Positions 1-11,577 of a DNA stretch of 64,000 nucleotides are shown here, piece by piece. This DNA comes from Blastomyces gilchristii SLH14081 (taxonomy: Eukaryota > Ascomycota > Eurotiomycetes > Onygenales > Ajellomycetaceae), in the NCBI RefSeq assembly GCF_000003855.2, contig NW_003101664.1:930878-994877 (forward strand), written 5' to 3'. A program made the position numbers and the translations under genes. A model generated the notes under the pieces. The model worked only from the letters and a program-made list of their open reading frames with translations, was not told the origin of the DNA and did no database searches. Numbering within the stretch: position 1 is the stretch's first letter; every line of letters starts with the position of its first letter.

Positions 1-2160
1 AGAAACCTATCTCAGCGGAGAGTGTTAATATTTGCATTCTAGTTTAATAATAAGATATAAGAGCAAAAGAGAGAGCGTGAAAACTGACCGAAAACCAATC
101 CTCTCATGTTGGCAGGCGCTTTGGTGTACGAATATTCAAGGCCAGTGATCGAAGCCATGATCTCGGATAGACCAACGAGAACATACTATCGGTTTGGATT
201 AATATTTGGGTTGATTGGAAGATTGTTTTATGAATGGAGGTTCTTACCGAGCCAGCCTGGACCCAGACGTTTATTGGAGCAGGAGTAGGGCAGGTATTCA
301 TGTATCTCCCGCAAGCACCTGTGGTATAGATGAAATGTTGGACAACGGCAGCCCAGATCATCGCACAAGTGGCAATAAAGAAACCAGCCGCCATCCGTCG
401 CAGCGGGGAGAAGCGAATTTTAAGGAAACGCAGGCACGGATAAACAATTAAATCCAAAATCGGAATCATGATGACAATCCCAAGTGGGTTGAGGTTGTTG
501 ATGAGATCGTTCGGGACGCCGTGAAGCTCCAATGTTGCAGCCTGGGAGGTGAGATTCCCGTCGATTTGATTGTACGCCAACCCTGGTCATTATCAGTATC
601 AAGGAAACAGGCGAGGACATAGGTATTCTTCCTTACAGAAGAGTGGATAATACGCAAACACCAAACAGGCTTTGGTTCCTCTGGCCACTTGTTCAACCCA
701 AGCATCGTCGAAAGTCATCCACTTGGGCTTGTTTGCGACGTTTGAAGGCTTGACATCGTTCCAGAAAGCCGGCGATCCTAGGTTACGAATACTATTACAG
801 AGGTCAGATATGGTGTAATCCTCCTGTCAGAGTGATTAAAGCTACTTACGTTCTTCTAGGGTTCCAGGAGATTTTCCCCTTGCAAGCAAACCTGATAAGT
901 TTCACGGCGTTTCCTAGGACGGATTCGGTCGGCGGATAGTGAACGTATCTGCTGTGGAACACTCCCAGCACAAGAGGGCAGAAGCAGAACATTACAGTAG
1001 GGAGTGTGAAGGAGAGCCAGAAACCAATGTAGCGCTCGGCGTAGACCATGGTAACCTGACCAACGATGGAACCGATGTTAATGCAAAGATAGAAATACAT
1101 GAAAACACGCTGCGTAGTGAGAGCGGGGTCCAGGATGATCTTTTCGCCTTTCCGTTCAACGACGCGCATCTTCGTATATTTCAATTGCTCAACCATGAGC
1201 GGGGAAATATTAGGCCTAGAAAATGTCAGTTCCGTCTACGCTTCGAAGTGTCCCTGCCTGATGAAAGTATATAAATCTCACTTGAAACCACCCACGCCAG
1301 CACCGAAAACCAGAAGGCCAATGGCGAGACATCCCAGAGCTCCATCGGGATGCTGAATGACGGGAGGAAGAGCGGAAACGATAAGGATGATATGGCCAAA
1401 CATAGCAAGAGCAATAGAGTATTGAATGGTTCTCATTTTTCCCCATTTCGTATCAGCGAAGTAGCCTGGCAGTCGATGATATTAGTTTTCCGAAACGCCT
1501 TATTGCTAACACTAGATATGCATACATACCGCCGAAGAGGGGAGCAAAATACGACCACATTTTATTGACTTTTCTAGATTGTTAGCGATCTGGAAGGAAT
1601 TGAAAAAAAAGAAAAAAAAAAAGAAAAGAAATTGGTGGGAGAGCATGAGTCGCGCGTACACAATACCATTCCCTGGGAAGCTCGTTGACCCTTGCCGAGA
1701 GCTACGAAGAGTGTCAGCTCAAAGTTTTCAAGCAATATCCGGAAAAAACCATTCACCTCCAGGTTGGCCATTGGATCTAGGGTCGTTTCCGGTAGTAGAT
1801 CCTTCCGGGAGCGGTTGCTGGACGAAATTGGTCACTGTAAATATTTCATCAGCCTGATAAGTCTACTACATTATGATGCATTGTGAAGAGTTTCAAACAC
1901 ACAAAACTGCACGTACAGACGATTGTGGTTCCATAATAGGCAAACCGTTCACATAACTCGACGAAAGCAACGGTGAAGCAGATCCAGGGAACTTTGTCAG
2001 GAATGCGCCTGAGGGTATCCAGCTCGTGTTCCGTCGGCTCGGGGCCGTCGCTGTCGCCATAATGATCGATTTCCTTTAAATCTGCCTTCCCTGAAATCGA
2101 TACATCTGTCCAATTGCTCCTAGCCGCGTCCGGGTTATCCGCAGCATCATTATAAGCCAT
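1..2160 (-). CDS. ptr2: PTR2/POT-family proton-coupled di/tripeptide transporter, partial (3' end off the window)
   Basis: Multi-exon minus-strand gene of the POT/PTR2 family, which imports di- and tripeptides across the plasma membrane with protons. The start at 2160 opens an acidic cytoplasmic head followed by ELCERFAYYG, the family's ExxERFxYYG signature. First exons by splice sites and frame: 2160-1917, 1834-1757, 1701-1662, then from 1573; together they read through GQRAS and WSYFAPLFGG. Later exons carry FADTKWGKMRTI, GGFK, MVEQLKYTKMRVVERKG, TFDDAWVEQVARG and LAYNQIDGNL, all typical of fungal Ptr2. The last visible exon (near 170-100) reads SEIMASITGLEYSYTKAPAN and then a splice donor, so the C-terminal helices lie left of the window. 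An in-frame ATG at 2265 would add 35 residues read through a 14-G run and is less likely. The family call is secure; exon borders in the middle were not all resolved. Confidence 0.9.
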
Positions 2161-2398
2161 AACTCGAAGGCCCTTGTTGAGGGGGGGGGGGGGGCAAGGC
2201 TCATAACAGAGGACACGAAATATTATACGCGAAGATGGCGCCAAAAGCAAGGAAGAAAGGATCAAGGGACGGCGACAGGGGACAGTCGGAGGGAGGCGAC
2301 AACGGGGGAGATCAGCTATTTACATGTTTTTTTACCCATGTTCAACCAAACCAACCATGCATGGATGACAGAACCAAAGCGCAAGCAAGCGCCCATTA

Positions 2399-2635
2399 TT
2401 ATTATTGCCCATTGCCCATTGCCCATTGCCCATTGCCCTGCCCTGCCCTGCCTTGGCTTGTCTTGCCTTGGCTTGTGTCTTTTCTGGGGCACATAGCACA
2501 ACAATATTCCTCCGACCTGGGCAACAAGGCCAAGAACGCCGCCTTGGGAACGAACAAGAAGCAGCCGAGTTTATCGGCTCCGAAGCAAGCAAGCAAGCAA
2601 GCAAGCAAAAGAGAGAGAGAGAGAGAGAGAGAGAG
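2399..2635. repeat. Compound microsatellite block: (GCCCATT)n, then (AAGC)n and (GA)n
   Basis: About five GCCCATT units grade into CCCTG units near 2400-2451. At 2583-2608 there are about six AAGC units, directly followed by a GA run to about 2635. All repeats are seen directly. They lie 250-480 bases upstream of the peptide transporter start. Confidence 0.9.
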
Positions 2636-4476
2636 ATTGGAGATTGAGTTGCATCTTACAGGCTTGGCGCGCTCAGCCTGGCCGTTCTTTGGCCGTTCCA
2701 TGGTGTGTCATGATGTCAACGAGTTATCGAGTAGTTACTCCGTATAGTAACTATGGTATGGAAGTATGCTCGTTTGGCCAAACTCCTCTCCGATCGGCTG
2801 TCTAGGAACCTGGTTGGATTACATCTAGCTCCGACTAGCTGCGAACTCTCTCCCTCAGTACAGTAACTATTCAGTAGCGCGCTCTTCTTAGGGCAAGGGG
2901 AATGTTGCATTGTCTCGCTTTTAGCGCGCACTCACTCACTTCAACTGTCAATCATCTCAATCTCAATCTCTCATGCGTGGTTTTGAGTTCAACGCCAGAC
3001 ATTTTTGATTTGCTCTTGAGCTTCGGGCAAGATCCAACAACAAAATAAGCATTCGAGAACCAGACAAAAAAAAAACAAAAAAACACGCCGCAAAAGCTTC
3101 TGGAAGAATTGAGGTAAGATAGAACAAACATGCACGTCAACAAATCGCTTGGCTTGAAATTCCTAATTCTGTCCCATTTGTCCCACTGCACTGTAACTAT
3201 ACATAACATACAATAATACACAAAACACTGACAGTCAAGGAGACAAAAAAGGACTCGCTCTAATATTCTTGCAATTCCTGATATATCCCACTCTACCCGA
3301 TGTTTTTCGATGAACCCAATGCCATGAATGGATGCTATGGATGCTAACACTAGTCTCTCACTAAAATGGCACTTGGACGAGACTAATAAGAAGAAAAACT
3401 GACTGGTTTCTTGCCTGCTAGTTGCTTCCTATCCTAATATTATTATTATTGCCCTGACCGCGGCGGGGGGAAATATTAACAGTGCGCGCAATTTTGGCCT
3501 TTCTATGTATGTACATGTACAGTACATACATGTACATGTACCCAATCACTGCAGTATACTGCCATTTGTTAACTACCTCGGCAGTAGCCAGTGATCCATG
3601 ATAAATAATAATAATAATAAGTCGATAACTGCGCTGTGTATGTATTGTTTTCCCATCACCAGAAGATTTGGGGGGGGGGAAAGGGGGGGAAGGCATGGCA
3701 TTCATTCAGCCTTTGCTGTTGATTCAAGCTTTTCCTCCTCCACGCTCATGTATTCTCGAGCATATAACTACGGCGTCCAACCAACCAGCTGGGCCCATTC
3801 GCGTGTTCCTCCCCATATTTTATTATTATGGTTTTGCCAACAAAAGCTTAAGTTATCTTGAGAAACCACTTTCCTGGGTCTCCCCCCCTTGCTTTCTGGA
3901 GCAACAAAGGCAACTCGTGTGCTCAGTCGCCAGGCCAAGGAGCCCCCAGGGAATTGAGGTTATTTAGGACGGCCCAAGGGAACTACGCAGTAACTACTCC
4001 GTACAGTAACTCAGTACAGTACGTGGACTGGTTGGTCATTATTGGCTGCTACTACGGAGTAGTGCGGTCAGTATTGTCAGCACAACAAAGTATTCCAATC
4101 AAGTAACTAGATAAGATCCCCAACTGACTAGTCCCTTGCGAGTGGTCTGTGGCAAATGTCTTTTTTTCTTCTTCATATGCTATGCTATGCTATCTATGCT
4201 ATGCTTTGGAGGTTTGGAGCAAGGTTTGTTGTTTGTCCAGGGGGAATAATTTTGGATGTCGGGAGAGTAACTAATTAAGAGAGTAACTTATTTGGCAAGG
4301 TTTGGCAAGGTTTCCCCCCAACCAACAATAATGATTACTAACTATCGCGCGATAAGTAGTTAGTTAACTAGTTTAGTTAAAGTTAATTATTTCATCATAC
4401 ACAACTACACGTATGTACGGAGTACATTGCGACCAACATTATTCATTTCATGCGGGGGTATGGATGGCCCGTACAG

Positions 4477-4524
4477 CTTCACAGCTTCACAGCTTCACAG
4501 CTTCACAGCTTCACAGCTTCACAG
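4477..4524. repeat. Six perfect tandem copies of CTTCACAG
   Basis: The 8-base unit CTTCACAG is repeated six times without error between 4477 and 4524. The flanks are unique sequence. It is not in a recognised gene. Confidence 0.95.
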
Positions 4525-5849
4525 TAGTCCTTTAAGACAAACCTCGAGGCTTCCATCCCGGCAACATGAGTTCGGATCGAGAGAATGGAAAAAATAACAA
4601 AGCTGGACCCCCCCTCCAAGGGCCATCCATCAATGCCTCTCCTCTCTCGAATCATACATGTTTTTGATACCACGACCTCCTAGAAACAGGCGAAAATGTT
4701 TATGTAGCGTAGCAGCACCATTTTGATCCGTTTGAATAGGTTTGTTGCGTGATTGAAATTACGATAGATTGACACACACAAAGACGCGACCATCCCCCAT
4801 CCCCATCCTCTCTTTCCGTGAATATTACACCCCAGGGATGTCGATAGAATGGATAGAATGGAGGAGCAAACACCACTTGCTCATCCGGCTTTGAGAGGCG
4901 AGCGGGGGCCATTTTAACTACCAAAGGAAACTTGCTTGAAAAAAAATGTACATCATTACTTCTTGTGCATAGGATGATATGATGGGATGATGGTTGCCTC
5001 TCGAGATACCAACCATGTGGGGAACGCCAAACTCATCAAGAGGGCGGGGGTGGAAACCAAATTCAGAGTTTCTTTTTTTTTTATATATATATTTATTTTT
5101 TTTATTTTTTTAATGGGCCTTCTCGAACAAAAATGTCACCACTCGAAGATATCGATCATCATGATTCATGGCTCTCAAATGTTTTAGGGGCGAATCCGAT
5201 CCGCAATTGTTGACAATATATACTGAGGTATTATTTTTAGCAATCCGGAGATCTCATCACCTCTAGTTAGCTTAGTGAGTGGGTCAGGGTTAATTAATAA
5301 ATCAAGAAGAACCTGAACCAACCTTTGTTCAGTGGCGCCAGATAGAATTTCTCGCGCTGACATCTTCATCTGGCGCGGAGTGTTGCGTCCGGTCGGTGAA
5401 TTTTGAGAGCTCGTCCCTGTATTTCGAATCATTCTAGAATTGATTTTTCTTCTTTTCGTTTCCTTTTTGCCCAAGTCTTTAGTTATCACCGCTCACCACC
5501 CTCGAAGCGCATCAGGTAACTGGTTACTCAGCCCGTTTAGATATGGTTTCATGGATCCCTCGGTGCCATTCAGTTAACTAGTGCTTCCCCGCGACGAAGA
5601 GGCCTTTGTGTTTTAAGAAGTAAGTTATATTTTCCTACAGCGAATGCTAACCCCCAACCTTGCATGGAACACATTTCACCCAGCTATGTCCGGAAATTTG
5701 ACATACTGCGTACGCTGCGTATAAGCCCGAGTCATGATTCTCAAAGACTCATGAAGAACCTACACAAGCCAACATAAACAAACAATATTGAACTCACTCA
5801 AACCCTCTCACAGCAGAAGGGTCCGGACCGGCCTATTTCATAATCCTGC

Positions 5850-5912
5850 TTTTTTTGGGGGGGTTACCGAACTAGCCGCACGCAGATTGAACCCCCCCCC
5901 CCCAAAAAAAAA
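5850..5912. repeat. Inverted repeat: T7-G7-TT against AA-C12-A9
   Basis: The left arm (5850-5865) is seven T, seven G and TT. The right arm (5890-5912) is AA, twelve C and nine A. The 24-base spacer would form the loop. Homopolymer lengths in an assembly are unreliable, so exact arm lengths are uncertain. Confidence 0.7.
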
Positions 5913-7445
5913 TAGAGGAAGGGTTCCTATTTCCATGCCGATATCGAAATGGATCAATCGTTCGCGTCATGGGTGCCTGCCTGAGCGTACCGTACCAGGC
6001 TCAAATCCCTTCATATCAACTTTCATGTTAGTAGCTACAACGTCACGGTCCATTTTAGCTACCGCCGTGTGCGAATACCTATCCATCCAAGATGGTGTTT
6101 ATGAGCGGTGCGCACATGCTCTCTGACGCAAGCGTGAAAACAACATTGCAACCAAATTTACATTCACGAAAAGGGTAAAAAACTAAATATCCGTGGAGTC
6201 GCGGTGGCTTTGGCCTCCCCATATATCAATCAAAGCTATCGACATCGGCTTTATTTCATCTAACCCCTACCCTACCTAACACGTTCACTTCTAGGTGGTT
6301 CTGCGCCCGTTTAGAGGCGGATCGTAGCATAGCATAGCACCCCGTCAACCTTCCTTCCACGAATAAGTTGACCAGTCCGAAATCGCATATGAAGGCCAAC
6401 TTTCTTCATTCACATCACAGATATAGGGGAGAAGGGGAAGATTCAGCTGTTAAATGAGCGCGCGCTTCCTAATGCTGTTTTTCTCTTGGGTCTCAAAACG
6501 CCTTCTCACGCTTTCTCCCTGTAGTTGTTAAGGGTTGATGGAATGGCAAACAAACCATATACCTCTCTCTCTGGACTAAATAAAGCCTTCGAAAAAAACG
6601 CGATTCGCAATATCTAAAGACTAAACAAATAGAAGGAGGTCAAAATTAGCTATATATTCAATTTGGGGTAGGTCACTCTCCGAAATCATTCTCGAGCTGA
6701 TTTATACATCCCTTGCGATAGTTTACAACCTTCAAAAGCTAAATCAGGCACTCATCAGGTAATGAGAATATATATATACACACACACACACACTGGCGTC
6801 CCACCTCTCCATAACAAACTCAGCAAAAAGACGGTGCATGACCAGTATGGAGAAAGAAGTATACCTACTCGCAGCAGCAGTAGATTGCTATTGTCCATCC
6901 AGCCAGGAACAACAATTCTTGAAACGGGCAAAGGAGAGATTTGTCCTAATCTCTCTTGTCGGTAGTATGGGGATGTGGCTTGACCCCAACTATTTGTGGT
7001 GTTTACGGCGTACGGTGTTCCTATGGAGGATTAGACGGCGATTAACGAGCCCAAATTTGTTGACACTGTTGGAACAAGTGGCGGTGTCACTTCTTGAATA
7101 ATATCCCATTTACAAGCTGCAATCCAAGCAAGGATAAGATAATGCACGAGGCTGCATACAAGGCAAATGGAAGGGCAAACTTGTGGGGGTTTTTGAGGAA
7201 GGAAAATTCAGTTCAGAGGTTTTATACATAATCCATGCCCAAAGACAAAGAAAATTGTTGTTATTAATATTTCAATTGTTTTAATGTTACACAACATTTC
7301 CTCCCCACAATCTCAACCCCGTTCCATTAGCATCTCTTTTTTGAGTTGGCCTCAAGATCCTAGTTCCTCATTAGTGAACGATTCCCATTATTACAGCAAA
7401 CGTACCACCCCTTCCGCACATCACTCACCTCGTACATCATCCTCT

Positions 7446-7865
7446 TCAACGCCCAAACCAACCCGCGACAGCCCCAACCGTTTTCGACACTACAGGCAAC
7501 GCAGCCACACCCGCCCCCGCAGCGCCAACAGCAGTAACGGCCTTTGCGACTACGCCACCCATAGCAGCACTCTGGCACATGGCGAAAATGCTACCAGCTT
7601 CCACCGACCCAATTCCAGATTGCCACGCCGTCGCAACCGTCCCCGCCGCAGGACCGATGGAGGTGAAACCGATCGCCCCGAGAGCCGGCGTGGCTATGAC
7701 CGATGCTGCTATGAGGACTGTGCCTGCTGCGAGTTGATAGGGGTTTTCTTGTAAATAGCGCCTTGAGACGCGGAGGATTTCACCGCCAATGGACGTCGTC
7801 GGGATGTTTTCTCCCATGATGCTTGAGAGTGTGATATTGATGTTAGACACGCTGGCGCTCTGCAT
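7446..7865 (-). CDS. IFI6/IFI27-like (interferon-induced 6-16 family) small hydrophobic protein
   Basis: Single-exon ORF of 139 residues. Residues about 45-139 are Gly/Ala-rich and hydrophobic with the family pattern: AAGTVLIAASVIATPALGAI, then GFTSIGPAAGTVATAWQS, then SIFAMCQSAAMGG. This matches the Ifi-6-16/ISG12 Pfam family, which in animals gives small mitochondrial or inner-membrane proteins linked to apoptosis. Fungal members are widespread but of unknown function. About 44 N-terminal residues precede the domain and could be a targeting segment (inference). It stands alone with intergenic DNA on both sides. An ORF on the opposite strand (7284-7754) is a shadow of this gene. Confidence 0.8.
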   Translation of the reverse strand: MQSASVSNINITLSSIMGENIPTTSIGGEILRVSRRYLQENPYQLAAGTVLIAASVIATPALGAIGFTSIGPAAGTVATAWQSGIGSVEAGSIFAMCQSAAMGGVVAKAVTAVGAAGAGVAALPVVSKTVGAVAGWFGR

Positions 7866-8594
7866 CTGGGACTTGAAGGGTTTTTGGTTCTTGTATTTTT
7901 GTCCGAGTTGCGTGGATGGCTGGTGGGCGCTTTGGTAAGAGGCGTGAAAATGGCAAGTAGTCGACAGTTTTCTGTGTATCTTGAAAGGTTGAATGCAGCT
8001 TGGGCGATCAGGTCAAAGAAGCGAAGAGAACGAATTGGAACAACGCGGGGGGCAGCTGCTGCTTTTCTGCGTCATTCATGCATCTCAATCCAGTGGCGCG
8101 GGATATGTGTTATTGGTAGAATGTTGATGTGCAGGATATGTGCCGTCGAAACAACATCAGAACTGCATCTGCTTGGGAATTGCCAGAAACATTATAACTA
8201 TCTGACTTTCTCCTCTAATGCCATAGATAGCTAAGGCAGATTCCACAATCTTCATCGGTGTAGGTAATGAAAGGAGCATGCTCAGTATAAATATATATTT
8301 ATAGCTAGCATAGAGAGTTCAAAAGAAGAGAGAAGTAATATATAAAGTAGGTTCAAGAAGCAAAGGGATAGGCTAGACAAGACTGCCTCTACCAGTGTTC
8401 TAGTTGATCATTCATTCAGTAGATTGAATTGATCATTTCTCTCACGCTCATAGTATTATTTATTCTATACATTTTCATATACTGTCGTAGAGTATAATTG
8501 AGTTGAAGTTCATATTGCGAGATAAATCAATCGCTAAAATATCAACCGTGACAATGAAAGGTCACGGGAACAGGCTCAGTCTCCATCAAATCGC
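7866..8594. other. Intergenic between the IFI-like gene and tRNA-Leu
   Basis: It presumably holds the promoter of the minus-strand IFI-like gene. The ORF at 7884-8234 resembles no family and has no recognisable domain. Nothing else is supported. Confidence 0.5.
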
Positions 8595-8676
8595 GGCGAG
8601 ATGGCCGAGCGGTCCAAGGCGCCAGATTAAGGTTCTGGTCTCGAAAGGGGCGTGGGTTCGAATCCCACTCTCGTCA
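8595..8676 (+). tRNA. tRNA-Leu (anticodon AAG)
   Basis: A full class II cloverleaf folds here. The acceptor GGCGAGA pairs with TCTCGTC (one G-T pair). The D arm is GCCGAGCGGTCCAAGGC. The anticodon stem CCAGA/TCTGG encloses the loop TTAAGGT, giving anticodon AAG, which reads CUU Leu. A long variable arm and the T arm GTGGG-TTCGAAT-CCCAC follow. The discriminator is A at 8676. No intron is seen. A run of six T at 8682-8687 is a good Pol III terminator. The three bases after the discriminator are CCA; eukaryotic tRNA genes do not normally encode CCA, so this is probably chance. Confidence 0.95.
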
Positions 8677-9354
8677 CCATCTTTTTTGCACAATTTCTTT
8701 TTTGTTTTTTTTTATTCTAGGATTTGATTGAGACACAGAGTTAATAATTATTAATAAAGACTTCTTCTGGTGCTGAGTCGGGTAATCATAACTCTGGATT
8801 GCGGTGCAACTCTTGTAACTAATTGTTAAGTTTTGAGCCCATGCTTCGGTCAAACCAATTTGATATCGTAATGTATGTCACCATGAACTCCTCACAACGA
8901 CGGAAGTCATGGGCCATGGGATCTTTCTTGCTCAACTCTTGATTTCACTGTTTTAATGGATTGCGTATTTCCTGAAAATTAAAACTAAATTTATATTCAA
9001 TCGTGCCCTCATTACTAGCCCTCATCTCTGTCTCCCTTCTGTATCGCGCGCCTGAACTTCGAATCCAAGCGCTGAAACCTAACTCTAAGTTTTAACCTCC
9101 ACTGATCGAACGAAGCTTCCGCCACGGCTCATGCGACGTCTAGCAGTTTGGGAGCCGTTTTTTTTGCTTGCAAAGCCCCGCAACTGAGTTATTTATCATC
9201 GTGGTATGGTATGGTATGGTGTGGAATCTCTCTTCACCGCCTGAAGACCAACTAACACACGGACAGGGCGAGAATTAGCAAATCTCTTACCTGCATGAAT
9301 TGTCCAATTGTTCGAATGGAGAACACCACGGAATACTCCGAATACAAATCCATG
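8677..9354. other. Intergenic after the tRNA
   Basis: After the Pol III terminator (8682-8687) I see AT-rich unique sequence and a short TATGG tandem (about 9203-9220). No ORF here has family character. Confidence 0.5.
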
Positions 9355-10260
9355 CTACGGAGTAATAGCAACGAGGATATAGGCCAGGGCGATGACGCAA
9401 TGACCAACAATAATTGACACAGCGGAGTGTCTGCTTCGCTCCCTGTCGGCGATGAAAAGGATTAACCATGTCCATAGAGAGGTCGCCAGGCTCGTGATCA
9501 CGGCAATAATGAATATGATACAGGATTTTCGCTTCCCGCGTTATTCATGTCTTCAGAGCTATTGGACATGGTTTATGTCTGCAGGCGGCCTATCGGAGCA
9601 TCGCCAACATCTTACTATGTAAGCTCACCACTCATCCCAGTTCGTCACCCTCCATTATCATCAGGTCTCGCCAGCTCTTCACTTCCAGCACTTAAGAATC
9701 ACGAATGGGAGCTCTTCTGCCGCTCTCTGCTTTATCTCTCATTTTCTCGTCCCACTGCTCTACCCCGCACAAAGACCAGGTGTGTCTGTTCACGGCTTGG
9801 AATTCTAGAAGAGAAAGATCTTCTGAAGTGTGGGGAACGGGATATTTCTTGGCACAATTTTCAAGATATTTCTGTGAATACAACACGGCCTGCGCCCGGG
9901 TCCGAAGAATGTGTACTTCGTCGCTGAAATGGAAGAGGGGGGCCGAGGAGGGGTCAACAAAAAAAGAAGAGAATAAAATATTGACCTTTTCCATTGGAAT
10001 TACCTTCATTAGCCGACAGAGAAACGCAGATGAATAAGCAAACCAAAAAAACCTGAAACAACACCATGGCGGCAATGCTTCAGCAATCTTTGAATCTCAG
10101 TGCAACGTCTGCAATTTCCAGCGGCTGAATGTTATGGATAATTTGGCGCGTATCATGAAGCGGATTTCCAGGGATGGGCCTGTCATTGAACACAACAATA
10201 AGAAATGCAGAGAGCGCCAACCACAAGGAAGTCTTGTCTCCTTGAATCCTAGGCTCTCTT
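9355..10260 (-). pseudogene. Probable degraded multi-pass membrane-protein gene, family not recognised
   Basis: Reading the minus strand from about 10260, one frame gives TM-like SLWLALSAFLIVVF, a hydrophilic loop ending ADVALRFKDC, a single TGA, then TM-like AAMVLFQVFLVCLFICVSL. Further on another frame gives a charged stretch (DEVHILRTRAQAVLYSQKYL through GVEQWDEKMRDKAES, about 9700-9930). The 3' part (about 9540-9358) reads FIIAVITSLATSLWTWLILF and AVSIIVGHCVIALAYILVA, then a stop at 9355. The pieces look coding, but they lie in different frames with in-frame stops and no clean set of splice sites joins them. It could be a decayed gene or one with introns I could not place. No family is assigned. 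Confidence 0.35.
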
Positions 10261-10302
10261 TTTTAGCTACTTGCCTGTCGAGTAGTATCGAGGGAATTAA
10301 CC

Positions 10303-10362
10303 CGAACGGACTATAGTCCTGAAATGGTCCTACGAACGGACTACAGCCCTGAAATGATCCTA
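10303..10362. repeat. Two tandem copies of a 30-base unit differing only by transitions
   Basis: Copy 1 (10303-10332) and copy 2 (10333-10362) both begin CGAACGGACTA. They differ at three positions, two C/T and one G/A, all transitions. The pattern fits a recent duplication marked by deamination-type change. Confidence 0.85.
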
Positions 10363-11577
10363 CGTCAGTGGTGATGGGGCCTGGCGACAATTAATCTCTT
10401 ACAAGCTAGGGTGATAAATACCTAGAGGATTTCCTGTCTCAGGCGCACCAGCCTGCAATAATACCCACATGCGCTGCTTGCTCCGCTGACTTTAGTCCTA
10501 ATCAGGGAGAGATGCAGTGTTCCCTGGAGGTTGGCACATTGCCCAATCCAGCATCGCGCGCATCGGCATTGAACGCGCACCTTGCGTGTGTTCGTCTTCA
10601 ATATCGCGTGCCCTTTCTTCAGCCTTGCAGTCGCTATCTAAATTTGGCAATCAAAGCCCAATCTGGGTTATCTACGTCAATATACACGAATCCAGATGCG
10701 TACACATAACAAATGCTGGTTCTTGTTCCCGAAATGTATGTTTCGGCTTGCAAACCCCTGGTAACGATGACCAGACACTACAGTCCCTCCCTGATACACT
10801 GATATGAAGCTTGGGAGGCATCCCCACTGGGATATACCTGGAGAGCTCTGCCTGGCTCTGGAGCGGCATTTCGTGCGCGTCGAGTTCCCTCCGGGCTTGA
10901 CACCAGCCCCTGTTCAGCCACATTCGCTTCCCGTTGGGCTAGAGTGCGCTACGTGGCGAGTGGGGCTAGCTTAAGATAGCCCTCTCTCTTGTTTCCTCTC
11001 TGATGTTTCACCATTATGGAGAAAGTGGACACGGGATCAAAACTGCAGTCCTACTGGACGAAAAAGTCATGGAGAACACGCTCTTCATTTTAATCTGCCT
11101 ATCAACTCTCACGAAAGCTCGATATGTCGCGAAAGAGAATTAAAAGAACCGATGAACCTGGCTCCTGATACTTACGCATAATGATCTTCGAACCATAAAA
11201 TTTGCAAATCATTGTCAGGGTTTTCATCATTTCGAGTGCCTGGCCCTCAAGGCAGCTGCATGATAAATAGTCAACCACCATGCAATCTCGGAAGGAAGGT
11301 GGAATGCGACCCTATAACAACCAACTTTATATTTTCGACCTCGAATCAGCCAAATTATACGAAAGGGTGGCTGATTTCTGAGACAGTGAGATTCCCGATG
11401 AGATCGATTATCTAGGAAGTGGAAGGTAATATATACATACCCGTCCACCGGCCTGCCTTGATCTTTTTCCTCCTGGAATGGATTTGGGTCATCGAACGAA
11501 TAGAGAATTCCTCTCATGCTCTGGACTATCACGCCGCTTTTCTCTACCCCTCGGCAACTGCCGCGTCAGAGACGGCC
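10363..11577. other. Intergenic upstream of the rhodopsin-domain gene
   Basis: Short ORFs (for example 10512-10807 plus and 10672-10923 minus) show no domain and conflict with one another. The stretch directly upstream of 11578 is open in the same frame back to an ATG at 11419, but nothing in it looks like the family, so it is treated as 5' leader and promoter. Confidence 0.5.

Larger units (their letters stand above)
2161..7445. other. Long intergenic region, repeat-rich, no supported gene
   Basis: The 5.3 kb upstream of the peptide transporter holds only short low-similarity ORFs. It contains a 14-G run (2181-2194), GCCCATT and AAGC/GA microsatellites (2399-2635), four exact copies of TACTCCGTA or its complement (2736, 3995, 4053, 4416), GTACATGTAC palindromes (3511, 3532), a CTTCACAG array (4477-4524), a T/G versus C/A hairpin (5850-5912) and an AT/AC microsatellite (about 6770-6794). 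It probably includes the transporter promoter, but no specific regulatory site can be assigned. Confidence 0.6.

Noticed and set aside
6838..7101. 87-codon plus ORF
   Set aside because: No domain and no introns or neighbours that suggest a gene; random ORF likely.
7284..7754. 156-codon plus ORF
   Set aside because: Antisense shadow of the IFI-like gene, with Arg/Ser/Pro-rich composition typical of shadows.
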